A DNA stretch of 64,000 bases from Cyclobacteriaceae bacterium (GCA_020832305.1 JAFIEV010000087.1:27622-91621); one strand, 5' to 3'; positions 1 to 8,791 are shown, counted from the stretch's first letter. Made by a program: numbers and translations. Notes: a model not told the origin generated them from the letters alone.

Positions 1-1062
1 TACCGGTCCGTATGGAAGATATTTAACAACGTTATAATTGGCATGGGCCAGATTAAAAGAGATGTGATCACTCATTCCGTACAACTGAGCGAAAAAAATA
101 CGTTCATCAGCTGGATGAATGCCATGGATTTCCATTAATTCTGTCAGATAGTGATTGCTTCTTTCGTTGTGTGAACCGGAGCACACTTCTATGCGGTCGA
201 TATTTTCAATACAAAATCTAAGCGCTTCATTGTATTGCTGGTCTGTGGCATTTTTGCTTGGCAAAATAGGGTCTTCATAACCATTAAGTGCGGCCCTGTC
301 CCTTTCTTTTTCCATATATGCGCCCCTTACCAGTTTGGCACCAAGATAAAAACCTTTTTCAATACTTTTGGCATGAGCCACGATCAGGCGTTCCATCATA
401 CTAGACCGATACATCTGATAGGTATTAAAGACAATTGTTTTTTCCTGATTGTAGCGTTCCATCAGTTCATAAACCATTTGATCTATGGTTTCCTGGTACC
501 AGCTTTCTTCACTGTCGATAAATAATTTTACATTAAGGGCGTAAGCTTTATTCGCTATGGCATTCCAGCGGGCACGGGCTTTTTCGAAAGAAGACTTTTC
601 TGCCTTGCTGAGCGGCATATGGTTTTGTATTTTTTCCAGCAGTGCGGCTGATGCCAGTCCGGTAGGTTTAAAAACGCAAAAAGGTATGCTTGTATCATCC
701 TTTGCCCGTTCTATGGTACGCATAACCTCAGCAGCAGATTTTTCAAAGCCTTCTTCTGAGTTTTCACCTTCCACAGCGTAATCCAGTATGGTGCCGATAC
801 CATAGGTAGCCAGCATTTTGATGGTGTTTTCACATTCTTCTATGCTTTCACCACCACAAAATTGATGAAAAACTGTGTTTCTGATAATTCCTTTTACCGG
901 TAGGTTTAATTTGAATGCAATTTTCACCATATTTGTACCCGCATTTACCAATGCAGGACTGCTCATGGCTGAAAACAAACGATGGCTCAGACGAAGGGCC
1001 TTATCGTCTTTATAGGCAAAAGCAATGGACGTATTATCGAATGAAACAGCGTTTGTATTCAT
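1..1062 (-). CDS. Proline dehydrogenase, 3' end cut by window edge
   Basis: The leftward frame is open from an ATG at 1062 to the window edge, giving 354 residues. It carries the proline dehydrogenase barrel signature GAKLVRGAYMEKER near residue 250, with the arginines and tyrosine that bind proline and FAD in this family. The enzyme oxidises proline to pyrroline-5-carboxylate with FAD and passes electrons to the respiratory chain. This is the monofunctional Bacteroidetes form, since no P5C dehydrogenase domain is fused to the N-terminus. Family members are usually about 390 residues, so roughly 35 C-terminal residues lie outside the window. It diverges from the aromatic biosynthesis genes across 171 bases. 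Motif and length both fit; the call is firm. Confidence 0.9.
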   Translation of the reverse strand, partial: MNTNAVSFDNTSIAFAYKDDKALRLSHRLFSAMSSPALVNAGTNMVKIAFKLNLPVKGIIRNTVFHQFCGGESIEECENTIKMLATYGIGTILDYAVEGENSEEGFEKSAAEVMRTIERAKDDTSIPFCVFKPTGLASAALLEKIQNHMPLSKAEKSSFEKARARWNAIANKAYALNVKLFIDSEESWYQETIDQMVYELMERYNQEKTIVFNTYQMYRSSMMERLIVAHAKSIEKGFYLGAKLVRGAYMEKERDRAALNGYEDPILPSKNATDQQYNEALRFCIENIDRIEVCSGSHNERSNHYLTELMEIHGIHPADERIFFAQLYGMSDHISFNLAHANYNVVKYLPYGPV

Positions 1063-1233
1063 GCAGTTAAAAGTATTCGTATTTAGGAAAAGTTTAAAAA
1101 ATTTTACCAGGCCCGAAATTAAATAATTTTAAACAAACCTTATCATCATAATTATAAGAATAATACACAGATTAAGGAAAAGGTGCAATTGCTTTAAACA
1201 GACCAAAACATCTGATTTGAAATTAGTAACACA

Positions 1234-2367
1234 ATGAAAATAGAAAACCTAAAAGACTGGGGATTTGATTTGAAAAGACCCTGGATTATTGCTGGTCCAT
1301 GCAGTGTAGAAACAGAAGAACAGCTGCTCGACACCAGCAAGCAAATTCAAAAATTGGGTATCAACATCATCCGTGGAGGTGTTTGGAAACCCAGAACGCG
1401 GCCCGACACTTTTGAAGGTGTCGGATCTGCGGCACTGCCCTGGATTCAAAATGTTAAAAAAGAAACCGGTCTTTCTTTTATGATAGAAGTGGGCAATCCA
1501 AAACATGTTGAAGAAGCCCTAAAGCACGATATTGATATTTTGTGGATTGGAGCTCGCTCTACCGTAAACCCTTTTACGGTACAGGAAATTGCAGAAGCCA
1601 TCAGAGGGGTGGATATTCCAGTATTGGTAAAGAACCCGATTAATCCCGACCTGGCTCTTTGGATAGGTGCAATTGAGCGCATCAGCAGGGTAGGTATTTC
1701 GAGAATTGCCGCCATACACAGAGGATTTTCATCATTCCAGAATACCCGGTACAGAAACCTGCCAATGTGGTCTATTCCTATTGATCTCAAAAGAAACCTG
1801 CCTGAAATCCCGATGATTTGCGACCCAAGCCATATTGGTGGTTCCAGGGATCTGATATTTGAAATAAGCCAAAAAGCCATAGACCTTGATTACGATGGCC
1901 TGATTATCGAGAGTCATCGCGATCCCGACAGGGCCTGGAGTGATGCCAAACAACAAATCACGCCAACCACCCTTGCCCTGATCATGAAAAACCTGAAGTA
2001 CAGAACGCCCACTTCAGAAGATAAAGATTTTATTACCCAGCTCGAAGGATTGAGAGACCAAATCGACCATATCGATAAAGAGCTTTTTGAAATTATGGCC
2101 CAGCGAATGGATATAGTCGAAGAAATCGGTCTGTACAAAAAGCGCAATAACGTAACCGTATTTCAGAAAGATCGCTGGAAGGAAATATATGAAACCCGAA
2201 GACTCTGGGCAGCAAAACTCAACCTTAATCCTGAGTTTATGGCCGATTTGTTTAAAATTATTCATGATGCCTCCATCAGGCGCCAGGAGTATATTATGAA
2301 TAATCCCATAGAAACAACAGAAGACGAAAAACATGAGTTTACCGGAGAACATCCAGATAACGTCTGA
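1234..2367 (+). CDS. Bifunctional DAHP synthase / chorismate mutase
   Basis: Residues 1-255 form a KDO8P-synthase-like (type I beta) DAHP synthase with AGPCSVE, GGVWKPRTRPDTFEG, IGARSTVNPF, KNPINPDLALW, CDPSHIGG and ESHRDPDRAWSDAKQQ. Residues 265-355 form an AroQ-type helical chorismate mutase (LRDQIDHIDKELFEIMAQR, then VTVFQKDRW). The protein would make DAHP from phosphoenolpyruvate and erythrose 4-phosphate and also convert chorismate to prephenate. In this family the mutase domain can also serve as the feedback sensor; whether it does so here is not visible. It overlaps aroB by 35 bases in another frame, so the two are probably translationally coupled. About 25 C-terminal residues past the mutase are acidic and probably disordered. 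Confidence 0.93.
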   Translation: MKIENLKDWGFDLKRPWIIAGPCSVETEEQLLDTSKQIQKLGINIIRGGVWKPRTRPDTFEGVGSAALPWIQNVKKETGLSFMIEVGNPKHVEEALKHDIDILWIGARSTVNPFTVQEIAEAIRGVDIPVLVKNPINPDLALWIGAIERISRVGISRIAAIHRGFSSFQNTRYRNLPMWSIPIDLKRNLPEIPMICDPSHIGGSRDLIFEISQKAIDLDYDGLIIESHRDPDRAWSDAKQQITPTTLALIMKNLKYRTPTSEDKDFITQLEGLRDQIDHIDKELFEIMAQRMDIVEEIGLYKKRNNVTVFQKDRWKEIYETRRLWAAKLNLNPEFMADLFKIIHDASIRRQEYIMNNPIETTEDEKHEFTGEHPDNV

Positions 2368-3403
2368 TATTGCCGGAGTTATCAAAGACTACTTCGCACA
2401 TAATAATTTCTCATCGGTCATGGTTTTGGTAGATGAAAATACCAAAAGGCATTGCTTTCCCCTGGTTGAAAAAGCAATGCCTGACCATGAGCTCATAGAA
2501 ATTAAAAGTGGTGAAGAGTACAAAAACCTGGATACCTGTAGCCAAATTTGGTCTGAACTAACCCGTTTTGCCTGCGACAGAAAAGCCATTTTGGTAAATC
2601 TGGGAGGAGGTGTCATCGGCGATATGGGAGGCTTTTGTGCTGCAACTTATAAAAGAGGAATTCGCTTTATAAATATTCCCACAACTTTGCTTGCGCAGGT
2701 AGATGCCAGTACAGGGGGTAAATTGGGAATAGATTTCCAGGGCTTTAAAAACCATATCGGGGTTTTTCAAGAACCCCACAGGGTTTTTATCGACCCGGTT
2801 TTTCTCCATACCCTGAGCGAAAGGGAGATGCGATCTGGATTTGCTGAGATTATTAAACACTGTCTGATTGCAGATGACAGGATGTTTGAGAAAATTTATG
2901 GAAAAGAAATTAGTGAACTAAGAATGGATAAGCTTATCCAACACTCTGTTGAAATTAAAAACCAGGTGGTTACAGAAGATCCATTTGAAAAAGGTTTGCG
3001 AAAAATCCTAAACTTCGGGCATACAGTAGGTCATGCAGTTGAAACCTTTTTTCTCAGCCATGGAGAAGATAAAATGTTGCATGGAGAAGCCATTGCGATT
3101 GGAATGATTGCCGAGGCATACCTTTCCCATAAATTGGCTAATCTTAAACATGTGGAACTGGAGAAAATCTGTCGCTATCTGTTGGCTGTGTACGGTTATC
3201 GTTCTATACCCGATGAAGCAATACCTGCCATAAGCGATCTGACCCTTCATGATAAGAAAAATGAAAAGAAAAGTATTAACTGCTCCCTGTTGATCAAAAC
3301 GGGGCAATGCGGTTTTAACTATAAAGTGAAAAAAGCTGATATACAAGAATCACTGAGGTATTATAACCAAATGGTAAATTCATCAGATAAAGTAATGAAC
3401 TGA
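2333..3403 (+). CDS. aroB: 3-dehydroquinate synthase
   Basis: This 356-residue protein matches AroB, the NAD- and metal-dependent enzyme that cyclises DAHP to 3-dehydroquinate. Visible motifs are the glycine-rich NLGGGVIGDMGGFCAATY near residue 90, IPTTLLAQVDASTGGKLGID, FAEIIKHCLIAD, the metal ligands in NFGHTVGHAVE and LHGEAIAIGM. The ATG at 2333 lies inside the end of the preceding gene. The next in-frame Met would remove the first strand, so I keep the overlapping start. Length is normal for the family. It is the second gene of the aromatic block and is followed by a small leftward gene whose 3' end overlaps its last 21 bases. Confidence 0.95.
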   Translation: MSLPENIQITSDIAGVIKDYFAHNNFSSVMVLVDENTKRHCFPLVEKAMPDHELIEIKSGEEYKNLDTCSQIWSELTRFACDRKAILVNLGGGVIGDMGGFCAATYKRGIRFINIPTTLLAQVDASTGGKLGIDFQGFKNHIGVFQEPHRVFIDPVFLHTLSEREMRSGFAEIIKHCLIADDRMFEKIYGKEISELRMDKLIQHSVEIKNQVVTEDPFEKGLRKILNFGHTVGHAVETFFLSHGEDKMLHGEAIAIGMIAEAYLSHKLANLKHVELEKICRYLLAVYGYRSIPDEAIPAISDLTLHDKKNEKKSINCSLLIKTGQCGFNYKVKKADIQESLRYYNQMVNSSDKVMN

Positions 3404-3574
3404 TTCTTCATTTTCTTCCTTATCGTGCTTATGAGCGTTAATCATTACTTTACTGCTCACTTTAGAGAAAGCGTTTCTTTTTGTTTTCATTTCGCCCTGA
3501 GCGATTTTGCCGGCAAGGGTGCCTAGGGCAATTCCTGAGAATACAAGGGCCGCGAATTTAATGTAATTTTTCAT
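3383..3574 (-). CDS. Small membrane-anchored protein, YtxH-like
   Basis: A 63-residue leftward frame starts at an ATG at 3574. It has one hydrophobic stretch (residues 5-23, with small residues GIALGTLAGK) followed by a basic, then charged cytoplasmic tail with several His, Lys and Glu residues. That plan resembles YtxH-type single-span stress proteins, but the protein is too short to assign. It is kept as a real gene because it fills the gap between aroB and aroA, has a plausible membrane segment and is not simply the shadow of a neighbour: only its last 21 bases overlap aroB. Function unknown. Confidence 0.55.
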   Translation of the reverse strand: MKNYIKFAALVFSGIALGTLAGKIAQGEMKTKRNAFSKVSSKVMINAHKHDKEENEESVHYFI

Positions 3575-3716
3575 CTTGGGTAAAATTGTAATTTATTTTT
3601 CATTAGCTAAAACTGTACCAGGTGATACGTTCAGCGCTTAACAGGTATAAAGGTTTAAAAAAAATTTATAATATGCAATTGTATATTTAAATAATGCATT
3701 TTAAGGCATGTAATAT

Positions 3717-4991
3717 ATGATCCAGAAAAGTAAAATTGTCGATACATTGAAAAGTTACAAATCGGTAGAAATAACAGCGCCCCTAAAGTTTGTTTCAACG
3801 CGCATTGACCTGGTTTCTTCGAAAAGTGAGAGCAATAGGGCTTTGATAATCAATAAGATATCGGGGGAATTGTCTGAATTACACAATTTGTCTGAGGCCA
3901 GGGACACCCGCACGATGCAGCGGTTATTGCAGTCAGATGATAATGTACTGGATGTGCTGGATGCTGGAACCACCATGAGGTTTATTACAGCATATTGCGC
4001 TATAACAGGACAAAAAAAGATCATTACCGGTACTCCGAGGATGCAGGAACGTCCGATCGGTGTACTCACCGATGCTTTGACGGCACTCGGATGCAAGATT
4101 AAATTTCATGGAAAAGATGGCTATCCTCCGGTTGAGACACTGGGTTTCGATGGTCAGCGCACCCGAAATCTTAGGGTGCGCGGAGATATAAGCAGTCAGT
4201 ACATTTCGGCATTACTAATGGTTGCACCTCAATTGCCGGAAGGGCTCAGGCTTGAACTGGAAGGCCCAATAGGCAGCAGGCCATACATTAATATGACAAT
4301 TGCACAGATGCAACATTTTGGTGCCGAGCTGGGCTGGGTAAATGACAGGATCATTGATGTCAGACCCAAACCTTACGATGCTACCTCGTACACAATAGAG
4401 TCAGACTGGTCGGGTGCAAGTTACTGGTTTAGCATAGCGGCATTGAGCAAGCAGTCTTTTATTTCATTAAAGGGTCTGAAAGACAAATCCCTACAGGGAG
4501 ACCGGGCCATTGTAGATATTATGCAACATCTCGGGCTTCAAACTGAATTTTATGATGGAGGTTTGCATATACAGGCAGGCAGAGATTCCCGGGCATTTAG
4601 CTGTGATTTTGTTGCTTGTCCAGACCTGGCACAAACCGTAGCTGTGGCTTGTGCAGGCCTGGGTATAGAATGCACTATGACCGGTCTCGAAAGTCTCAGA
4701 ATCAAAGAGACCGACAGGATTGCCGCACTTCAAACAGAACTGGCCAAATTGGGCGCTTCATTAGATGAAACAGAACCAGGTGTCTGGAAAGTAAGCGGAG
4801 GTGGTGAAAAGGCTTTATTGGGTGAAAAACCTGTTTTTGAAACCTACGATGATCACCGGATGGCAATGGCATTTGCTCCTTTGGCAATTATAAGGCCCAT
4901 AGTTATTTTAGAACCGCACGTTGTGGAAAAATCTTATCCGGGTTTTTGGGATGATCTGACAAAGGCAGGGTTTATACTGACGTTCCATTAA
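3717..4991 (+). CDS. aroA: 3-phosphoshikimate 1-carboxyvinyltransferase (EPSP synthase)
   Basis: The 424-residue protein has the EPSP synthase landmarks in order: the substrate-binding SSKSESNRAL near residue 37, DAGTTMRF in the PEP-binding loop, TGTPRMQERPIGVLTDAL, RGDISSQYISALLMVAP, the interdomain SDWSGASYW, LRIKETDRIAAL and YDDHRMAMAFAP. It transfers enolpyruvate from PEP to shikimate 3-phosphate. The PEP loop reads AGTTMRF where the well-studied enterobacterial enzyme has AGTAMRP. The gene is separated from aroB by 313 bases containing the small leftward gene, so it may have its own promoter. A bidirectional terminator follows 40 bases after the stop. Confidence 0.94.
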   Translation: MIQKSKIVDTLKSYKSVEITAPLKFVSTRIDLVSSKSESNRALIINKISGELSELHNLSEARDTRTMQRLLQSDDNVLDVLDAGTTMRFITAYCAITGQKKIITGTPRMQERPIGVLTDALTALGCKIKFHGKDGYPPVETLGFDGQRTRNLRVRGDISSQYISALLMVAPQLPEGLRLELEGPIGSRPYINMTIAQMQHFGAELGWVNDRIIDVRPKPYDATSYTIESDWSGASYWFSIAALSKQSFISLKGLKDKSLQGDRAIVDIMQHLGLQTEFYDGGLHIQAGRDSRAFSCDFVACPDLAQTVAVACAGLGIECTMTGLESLRIKETDRIAALQTELAKLGASLDETEPGVWKVSGGGEKALLGEKPVFETYDDHRMAMAFAPLAIIRPIVILEPHVVEKSYPGFWDDLTKAGFILTFH

Positions 4992-5030
4992 GAAAGCAGC
5001 GAAGTAATTATATTAGTGAAACAAAAAAAA

Positions 5031-5055
5031 CCTTTGTATCGAACAAAGGCTTTTT
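5031..5055 (+). terminator. Rho-independent terminator after aroA
   Basis: A 7-bp perfect stem (CCTTTGT with ACAAAGG, loop ATCGA) is followed by CTTTTT and preceded by a run of eight A, so it could work in both directions. It separates the aroA transcript from the Ntn-hydrolase pair. Confidence 0.8.
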
Positions 5056-5188
5056 CAAGCTCCTTATCCGAAGTTGGCTTCAAATAAAACTAACGAAATA
5101 ATATGGCGAGGAAACAAAAACCAGAAAATAAAAGTAAAATAGCATGATAGGTTGACAATAAATATTAATAGATATAACTTCAAAACAA

Positions 5189-6478
5189 ATGACAGCAGTA
5201 GTTGGCATATTAAATAAACATGCAGTTGCATTAGCGGCTGATAGTGCTGTAACCGTTGGAGGAACGAATGGCAGAAAAATTTTTAATAAAGCCAATAAGG
5301 TTTTTACACTATCCAAACTTCATCCTGTCGGCATAATGATTTACAACTCAGCTTCTTTCATGACTACCCCTTGGGAAACCATCATAAAGGTGTATAGAGA
5401 CCAGTTGGCAGACAAATCATTTTCCACCTTAAAGGAGTATCAGGAGGATTTTTTGAAATTTGTCAGAACTAAGAAATTCTATACAACTCCTGAAATTCAA
5501 ATTGCATTTCTGCAAAATTTCTCACTAGATATTATCAATTCTATAATTAATGAAGTTGCTAATCAAAATAGAGTCTTAATTGATAACCCAACTCACGAGA
5601 GTAGAGAGCAGTTCTTAATTTTATTTGAAGAAAAACTTGACAACTTAATTCTTGATTGGAGTAACTCAAAAGATATTTGTTTAGAATTTTCCAATTATAC
5701 ATTTGAAGCATTTGCATTTTATTCGACCCAAATTTTTGAAAATATAAATCAGTTTCGTTTTGTTTCTAACGGGATTAAGCTAACAGAGATTTTGCTGCTT
5801 AAAATAAAACAAGTTGTATATTCTATTCTTAAAGCTAAAGTGGACTTTTCAATTTACACTGGTTTAATATTTAGTGGCTTTGGTGAGGATGAAATATATC
5901 CGCAACTTATAACTGTTAATGTTTCTATGGTTATTGATAATAGATTGAGATATTACATAAATGAGGATAGGGCAGCATCAATTTCCAATGAGAATAACGG
6001 GGCTGTATGTCCATTTGCCCAAACTGATGTGATTGACACAATTCTGACTGGTATAGACCCTTCTCTTGACAATATTTATCTCAATAACTTTGATGCACTT
6101 TTCAAAAAATACAATCAAGCAATAATTGATAGCATTGGTAATGACAACCAGCTTCTAGTTGCTCAGATTCAACAACTTGACATTGAGAAAATTGTAAAGA
6201 CTTTCAATGAAATAAATCATAACATCAAGCGAGAAAATTATATAGCGCCATTGATGAATGCAGTAAGTAATTTATCCAAAGAAGATTTGGCTGAAATGGC
6301 AGAAAGTTTAATATATTTAACCTATCTTAAAAGACGAATTACATTTGCAGAAGAAAGTGTTGGAGGACCAGTTGATGTTGCATTAATTTCAAAAGGCGAT
6401 GGTTTTATTTGGATTAAACGTAAACACTACTTCAAACCCGAACTGAATCAACATTTCTTTGAAAACTATTTCAAATAA
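5189..6478 (+). CDS. Stand-alone proteasome-like Ntn-hydrolase (uncharacterised, 429 aa)
   Basis: After Met removal the protein would begin with Thr. Counting that Thr as 1, an Asp falls at position 17 in ALAADSAVT and lysines at 33 and 36 in KIFNKANKV. This matches the Thr1/Asp17/Lys33 layout of proteasome beta subunits and HslV. The next strand, GIMIYNSASF, matches the glycine turn where Gly47 sits. This points to an autoprocessed N-terminal-nucleophile hydrolase of the 20S/HslV/Anbu superfamily. At 429 residues it is about twice the size of HslV or a beta subunit. The extra roughly 200 residues (about 75-330) are helical, AT-rich and unknown to me, and a proteasome-like strand pair may resume near VGGPVDVALISKGDGFIWI. 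No ATPase partner gene is adjacent. Peptidase activity and substrate are inference. Confidence 0.6.
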   Translation: MTAVVGILNKHAVALAADSAVTVGGTNGRKIFNKANKVFTLSKLHPVGIMIYNSASFMTTPWETIIKVYRDQLADKSFSTLKEYQEDFLKFVRTKKFYTTPEIQIAFLQNFSLDIINSIINEVANQNRVLIDNPTHESREQFLILFEEKLDNLILDWSNSKDICLEFSNYTFEAFAFYSTQIFENINQFRFVSNGIKLTEILLLKIKQVVYSILKAKVDFSIYTGLIFSGFGEDEIYPQLITVNVSMVIDNRLRYYINEDRAASISNENNGAVCPFAQTDVIDTILTGIDPSLDNIYLNNFDALFKKYNQAIIDSIGNDNQLLVAQIQQLDIEKIVKTFNEINHNIKRENYIAPLMNAVSNLSKEDLAEMAESLIYLTYLKRRITFAEESVGGPVDVALISKGDGFIWIKRKHYFKPELNQHFFENYFK

Positions 6479-6484
6479 AATAAC

Positions 6485-6709
6485 ATGAAGACACTAACTT
6501 TCAACAACATTTTTTCAACTAATACATTCTCAAACACGGATGTTCTTTCGGCATTTAAACAGGAACCTGAAAAGCCGATGACTATTAAACAAGGAATGTC
6601 AGCAAAAGAAATTTCTGAAGTTGTTTCTGAAAAGGTAATTGCTGTAGTAAAAGAACAATTTCATGCTACAAAGGAGGAATTTAAAAATCAGGCTAAAAAA
6701 AATAGTTGA
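6485..6709 (+). CDS. Small partner protein of the Ntn-hydrolase (74 aa)
   Basis: This short gene begins 6 bases after the stop of the Ntn-hydrolase and is surely co-transcribed. The protein has a polar, Asn/Thr/Phe-rich N-terminus (residues 1-25). A charged helix follows (about 36-70), with regular hydrophobic spacing in SAKEISEVVSEKVIAVVKEQF, ending in a basic tail. There is no signal peptide, membrane span or metal motif. I recognise no family. By position it could be an adaptor, inhibitor or substrate of the hydrolase; this is inference. Codon use is as AT-rich as its partner and unlike the flanking genes. Confidence 0.65.
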   Translation: MKTLTFNNIFSTNTFSNTDVLSAFKQEPEKPMTIKQGMSAKEISEVVSEKVIAVVKEQFHATKEEFKNQAKKNS

Positions 6710-6856
6710 AATTTTTCTGATTAAAAAGTCAAAAGTTACGATCGCTTTGGTTTTATCCACATTTTGAATATTTTTTTGAAGCAGTCAAAAAAATATTTTA
6801 AAATATAGTTAACAATAACAATATCCAGAGTCACTTAAAATAACAGAACGACCTCA

Positions 6857-6967
6857 GGCTTGGCTCAAAGTAGGGTGAAGTGGATATTTGAGAATTCTGT
6901 CCCGCATCTACTTTTGTGATGCTTTAACATTTTTTTATCTCCTAAATCACCTACCGAGCCAAGAGCC
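6857..6967. repeat. Imperfect inverted repeat next to the AT-rich pair
   Basis: The arm at 6857-6878 (GGCTTGGCTCAAAGTAGGGT and following bases) is closely matched by the reverse complement of 6947-6967 (GGCTCTTGGCTCGGTAGGTG). The shared core is CTTGGCTC followed by GTAGG-TGA. About 68 bases lie between the arms. It sits between the 74-residue gene and the M42 peptidase gene. It could be a remnant of a mobile element end or a folded transcript end for the convergent genes. Confidence 0.4.
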
Positions 6968-6979
6968 AAAACGTCTTAT

Positions 6980-8050
6980 TTATTTTATATACCTGAAATC
7001 ATGGCCATCGGGTAATTGCTTTAAAAATTGCAGCATAAGTTCGATGAGGTTTTCCACATCATGTTTATTGGCCATCTCCACAGTCGTATGCATATATTTC
7101 AGGGGAAGGGAAATAAGTGCAGAAGCCACTCCTTCATTTGAATAAGCAAAAGCATCGGTATCGGTACCGGTGGTTCGGGAAGAGGCGGCACGTTGAAAAG
7201 GAATATCTTGCTTTTCAGCTGTTTCTATCAACATCTTAAGCACATTATTTTGAACAGCAGGTGCATAGGTAAGCACCGGTCCTTCACCCAGCCTGATATC
7301 ACCCTGTTTAATTTTGCTGTAACCCGGGGCCGTTGTGTCATGGGTGACATCGGTAATAATAGCCAAATGGGGCTTAATGCGGTGTGCTATCATTTCGGCA
7401 CCACGCAATCCGATTTCTTCCTGTACTGAATTGGTAACATACAGTCCGAAAGGTAACTTAACAGACTGTTCAAATAATCTCCTGGCCACTTCAGCAATCA
7501 TAAAACCTCCAATCCGGTTATCCAACGCCCTGCCTACAAGATATTTATCATTCATTTCGCTGAGCTCATCATCAAATGTTACCATACAGCCTACATGAAT
7601 TCCCATAGCCAGCACTTCCTCATCAGAATTGGCACCACAGTCTAGTACTACATTTTCTACATTCATTTTTCCTTCTTCACGTTTTTCACGCACATGAATG
7701 GCCGGCCATCCAAATACTGCCGGCACGGGGCCTTTATCTGTATGTATCTTTACTTTTTTGGAAGGAGCGATCATATAATCAGAACCTCCATTGCGAATTA
7801 CATGAATGTAACCTTCCTTGGTAATATAATTGACAAACCAGGAGATCTCATCACTGTGTGCTTCAATGACAACTCTGTATGGCGCTTCAGGATTGATCAC
7901 CCCTACTACCGTTCCATAGGTATCAGAAATATAAGTGTCGATATAAGGTTTAACATAATCAAGCCAGATTTTCTGGCCTTCTGCTTCGTAACCGGTCGGT
8001 GTCTCACTGTTGAGATACGCGTATAAAAATTTTTTGCTCTTTTGATCCAT
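6980..8050 (-). CDS. M42 family metallopeptidase (glutamyl aminopeptidase-like)
   Basis: The 356-residue protein fits the M42 aminopeptidase family, cytosolic dinuclear metal enzymes that form tetrahedral particles and trim peptides. Visible metal and catalytic positions are His and Asp in VVIEAHSDEISWFV (about residue 65), the bridging Asp in GRALDNRIGG, the Glu pair in SVQEEIGLRGAEM, Asp in ITDVTHDT and the final His in KYMHTTVEMANKHD. Length is normal. The gene converges with the Ntn-hydrolase pair across 270 bases. The start is the ATG at 8050, and 58 bases separate it from the next leftward gene. Confidence 0.93.
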   Translation of the reverse strand: MDQKSKKFLYAYLNSETPTGYEAEGQKIWLDYVKPYIDTYISDTYGTVVGVINPEAPYRVVIEAHSDEISWFVNYITKEGYIHVIRNGGSDYMIAPSKKVKIHTDKGPVPAVFGWPAIHVREKREEGKMNVENVVLDCGANSDEEVLAMGIHVGCMVTFDDELSEMNDKYLVGRALDNRIGGFMIAEVARRLFEQSVKLPFGLYVTNSVQEEIGLRGAEMIAHRIKPHLAIITDVTHDTTAPGYSKIKQGDIRLGEGPVLTYAPAVQNNVLKMLIETAEKQDIPFQRAASSRTTGTDTDAFAYSNEGVASALISLPLKYMHTTVEMANKHDVENLIELMLQFLKQLPDGHDFRYIK

Positions 8051-8108
8051 TGATAAAAGAATTTAATATAGAATAAAGATTAGGTTGAAAATACAATCCT
8101 ATGGTCAT

Positions 8109-8714
8109 CTAAAAATGATATGATAGTCCAATGCCATTGGAAGAAACCGATAAATTATTGATAATGCCTTTTAACCTGCGACTATTGCGATTGTGAGCAT
8201 AATGCATGGCCGCATCGAAAACCAGTAAAAATCCACCTTGCAAAATTAATCCTTTTCCGAAGCCACTGTAAAGATCGGCATTGCGGTCAGTGTTTTTTGA
8301 AAATTCCATCAGGTAAAAACCACCTGCAATATAGGCAACATTCAGGCCACTATTAAAAGCAAAGGTTTTTTCAATTCGCTTTTGACGATCAATGCTTTCT
8401 GTAAGACTATAATAAGAGGGGTCTCTTCGCAGCTCATTGTAATAACCTATACCTGCCAGGCCAAGGTTTACCACATTCCAATATATATTAAAACGGTAAA
8501 AATATTTATCTTCTCCACTGGCATTCATTGAAAGAATGGTATTGGTTCCAATGTTGGCAACGGCCCAACCACCCAGGGTGAGCATCCCTCTTTTATTATA
8601 CAAACTGGTTCTTTCATTAAAATCCCGCAAATCAAGTGAGGATTGAGCATGAAGCATCTCCGATTGCAGAGAGCACAACAGCAAGAAAATACCGGTAATT
8701 GTAAAATGTTTCAT
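8109..8714 (-). CDS. Secreted or outer-membrane hypothetical protein (201 aa)
   Basis: An N-terminal signal peptide (FTITGIFLLLCSLQS, cleavage probably after HAQ at residue 24) is followed by a region with several hydrophobic stretches. Examples are WAVANIGTNTIL, IYWNVVNLGLAGIGYY and a glycine-rich KGLILQGGFLLVFDAAMHY. The protein ends in a Phe (GLSYHF), as outer-membrane barrel proteins often do. It looks like a small Bacteroidetes-specific envelope family (possibly DUF6992). Function unknown. It is upstream of, and perhaps co-transcribed with, the M42 peptidase gene. Confidence 0.75.
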   Translation of the reverse strand: MKHFTITGIFLLLCSLQSEMLHAQSSLDLRDFNERTSLYNKRGMLTLGGWAVANIGTNTILSMNASGEDKYFYRFNIYWNVVNLGLAGIGYYNELRRDPSYYSLTESIDRQKRIEKTFAFNSGLNVAYIAGGFYLMEFSKNTDRNADLYSGFGKGLILQGGFLLVFDAAMHYAHNRNSRRLKGIINNLSVSSNGIGLSYHF

Positions 8715-8783
8715 TGTAATGTAAACGCTAAAATTACAATTCTGGTTAAAAATAATTTAATTCAGTAAAAAAGAAATATACAT

Positions 8784-8791
8784 CAAAAATA
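8784..8791 (-). promoter_or_regulatory. Candidate -7 box for the 201-aa envelope gene
   Basis: Read leftward, the bases are TATTTTTG, a match to the Bacteroidetes TAnnTTTG box. It lies about 70 bases before the ATG at 8714. No clear upstream TTG element is visible, so the call is tentative. Confidence 0.35.

Noticed and set aside
235..781. Rightward frames opposite proline dehydrogenase
   Set aside because: They are antisense shadows of a strongly coding leftward gene.
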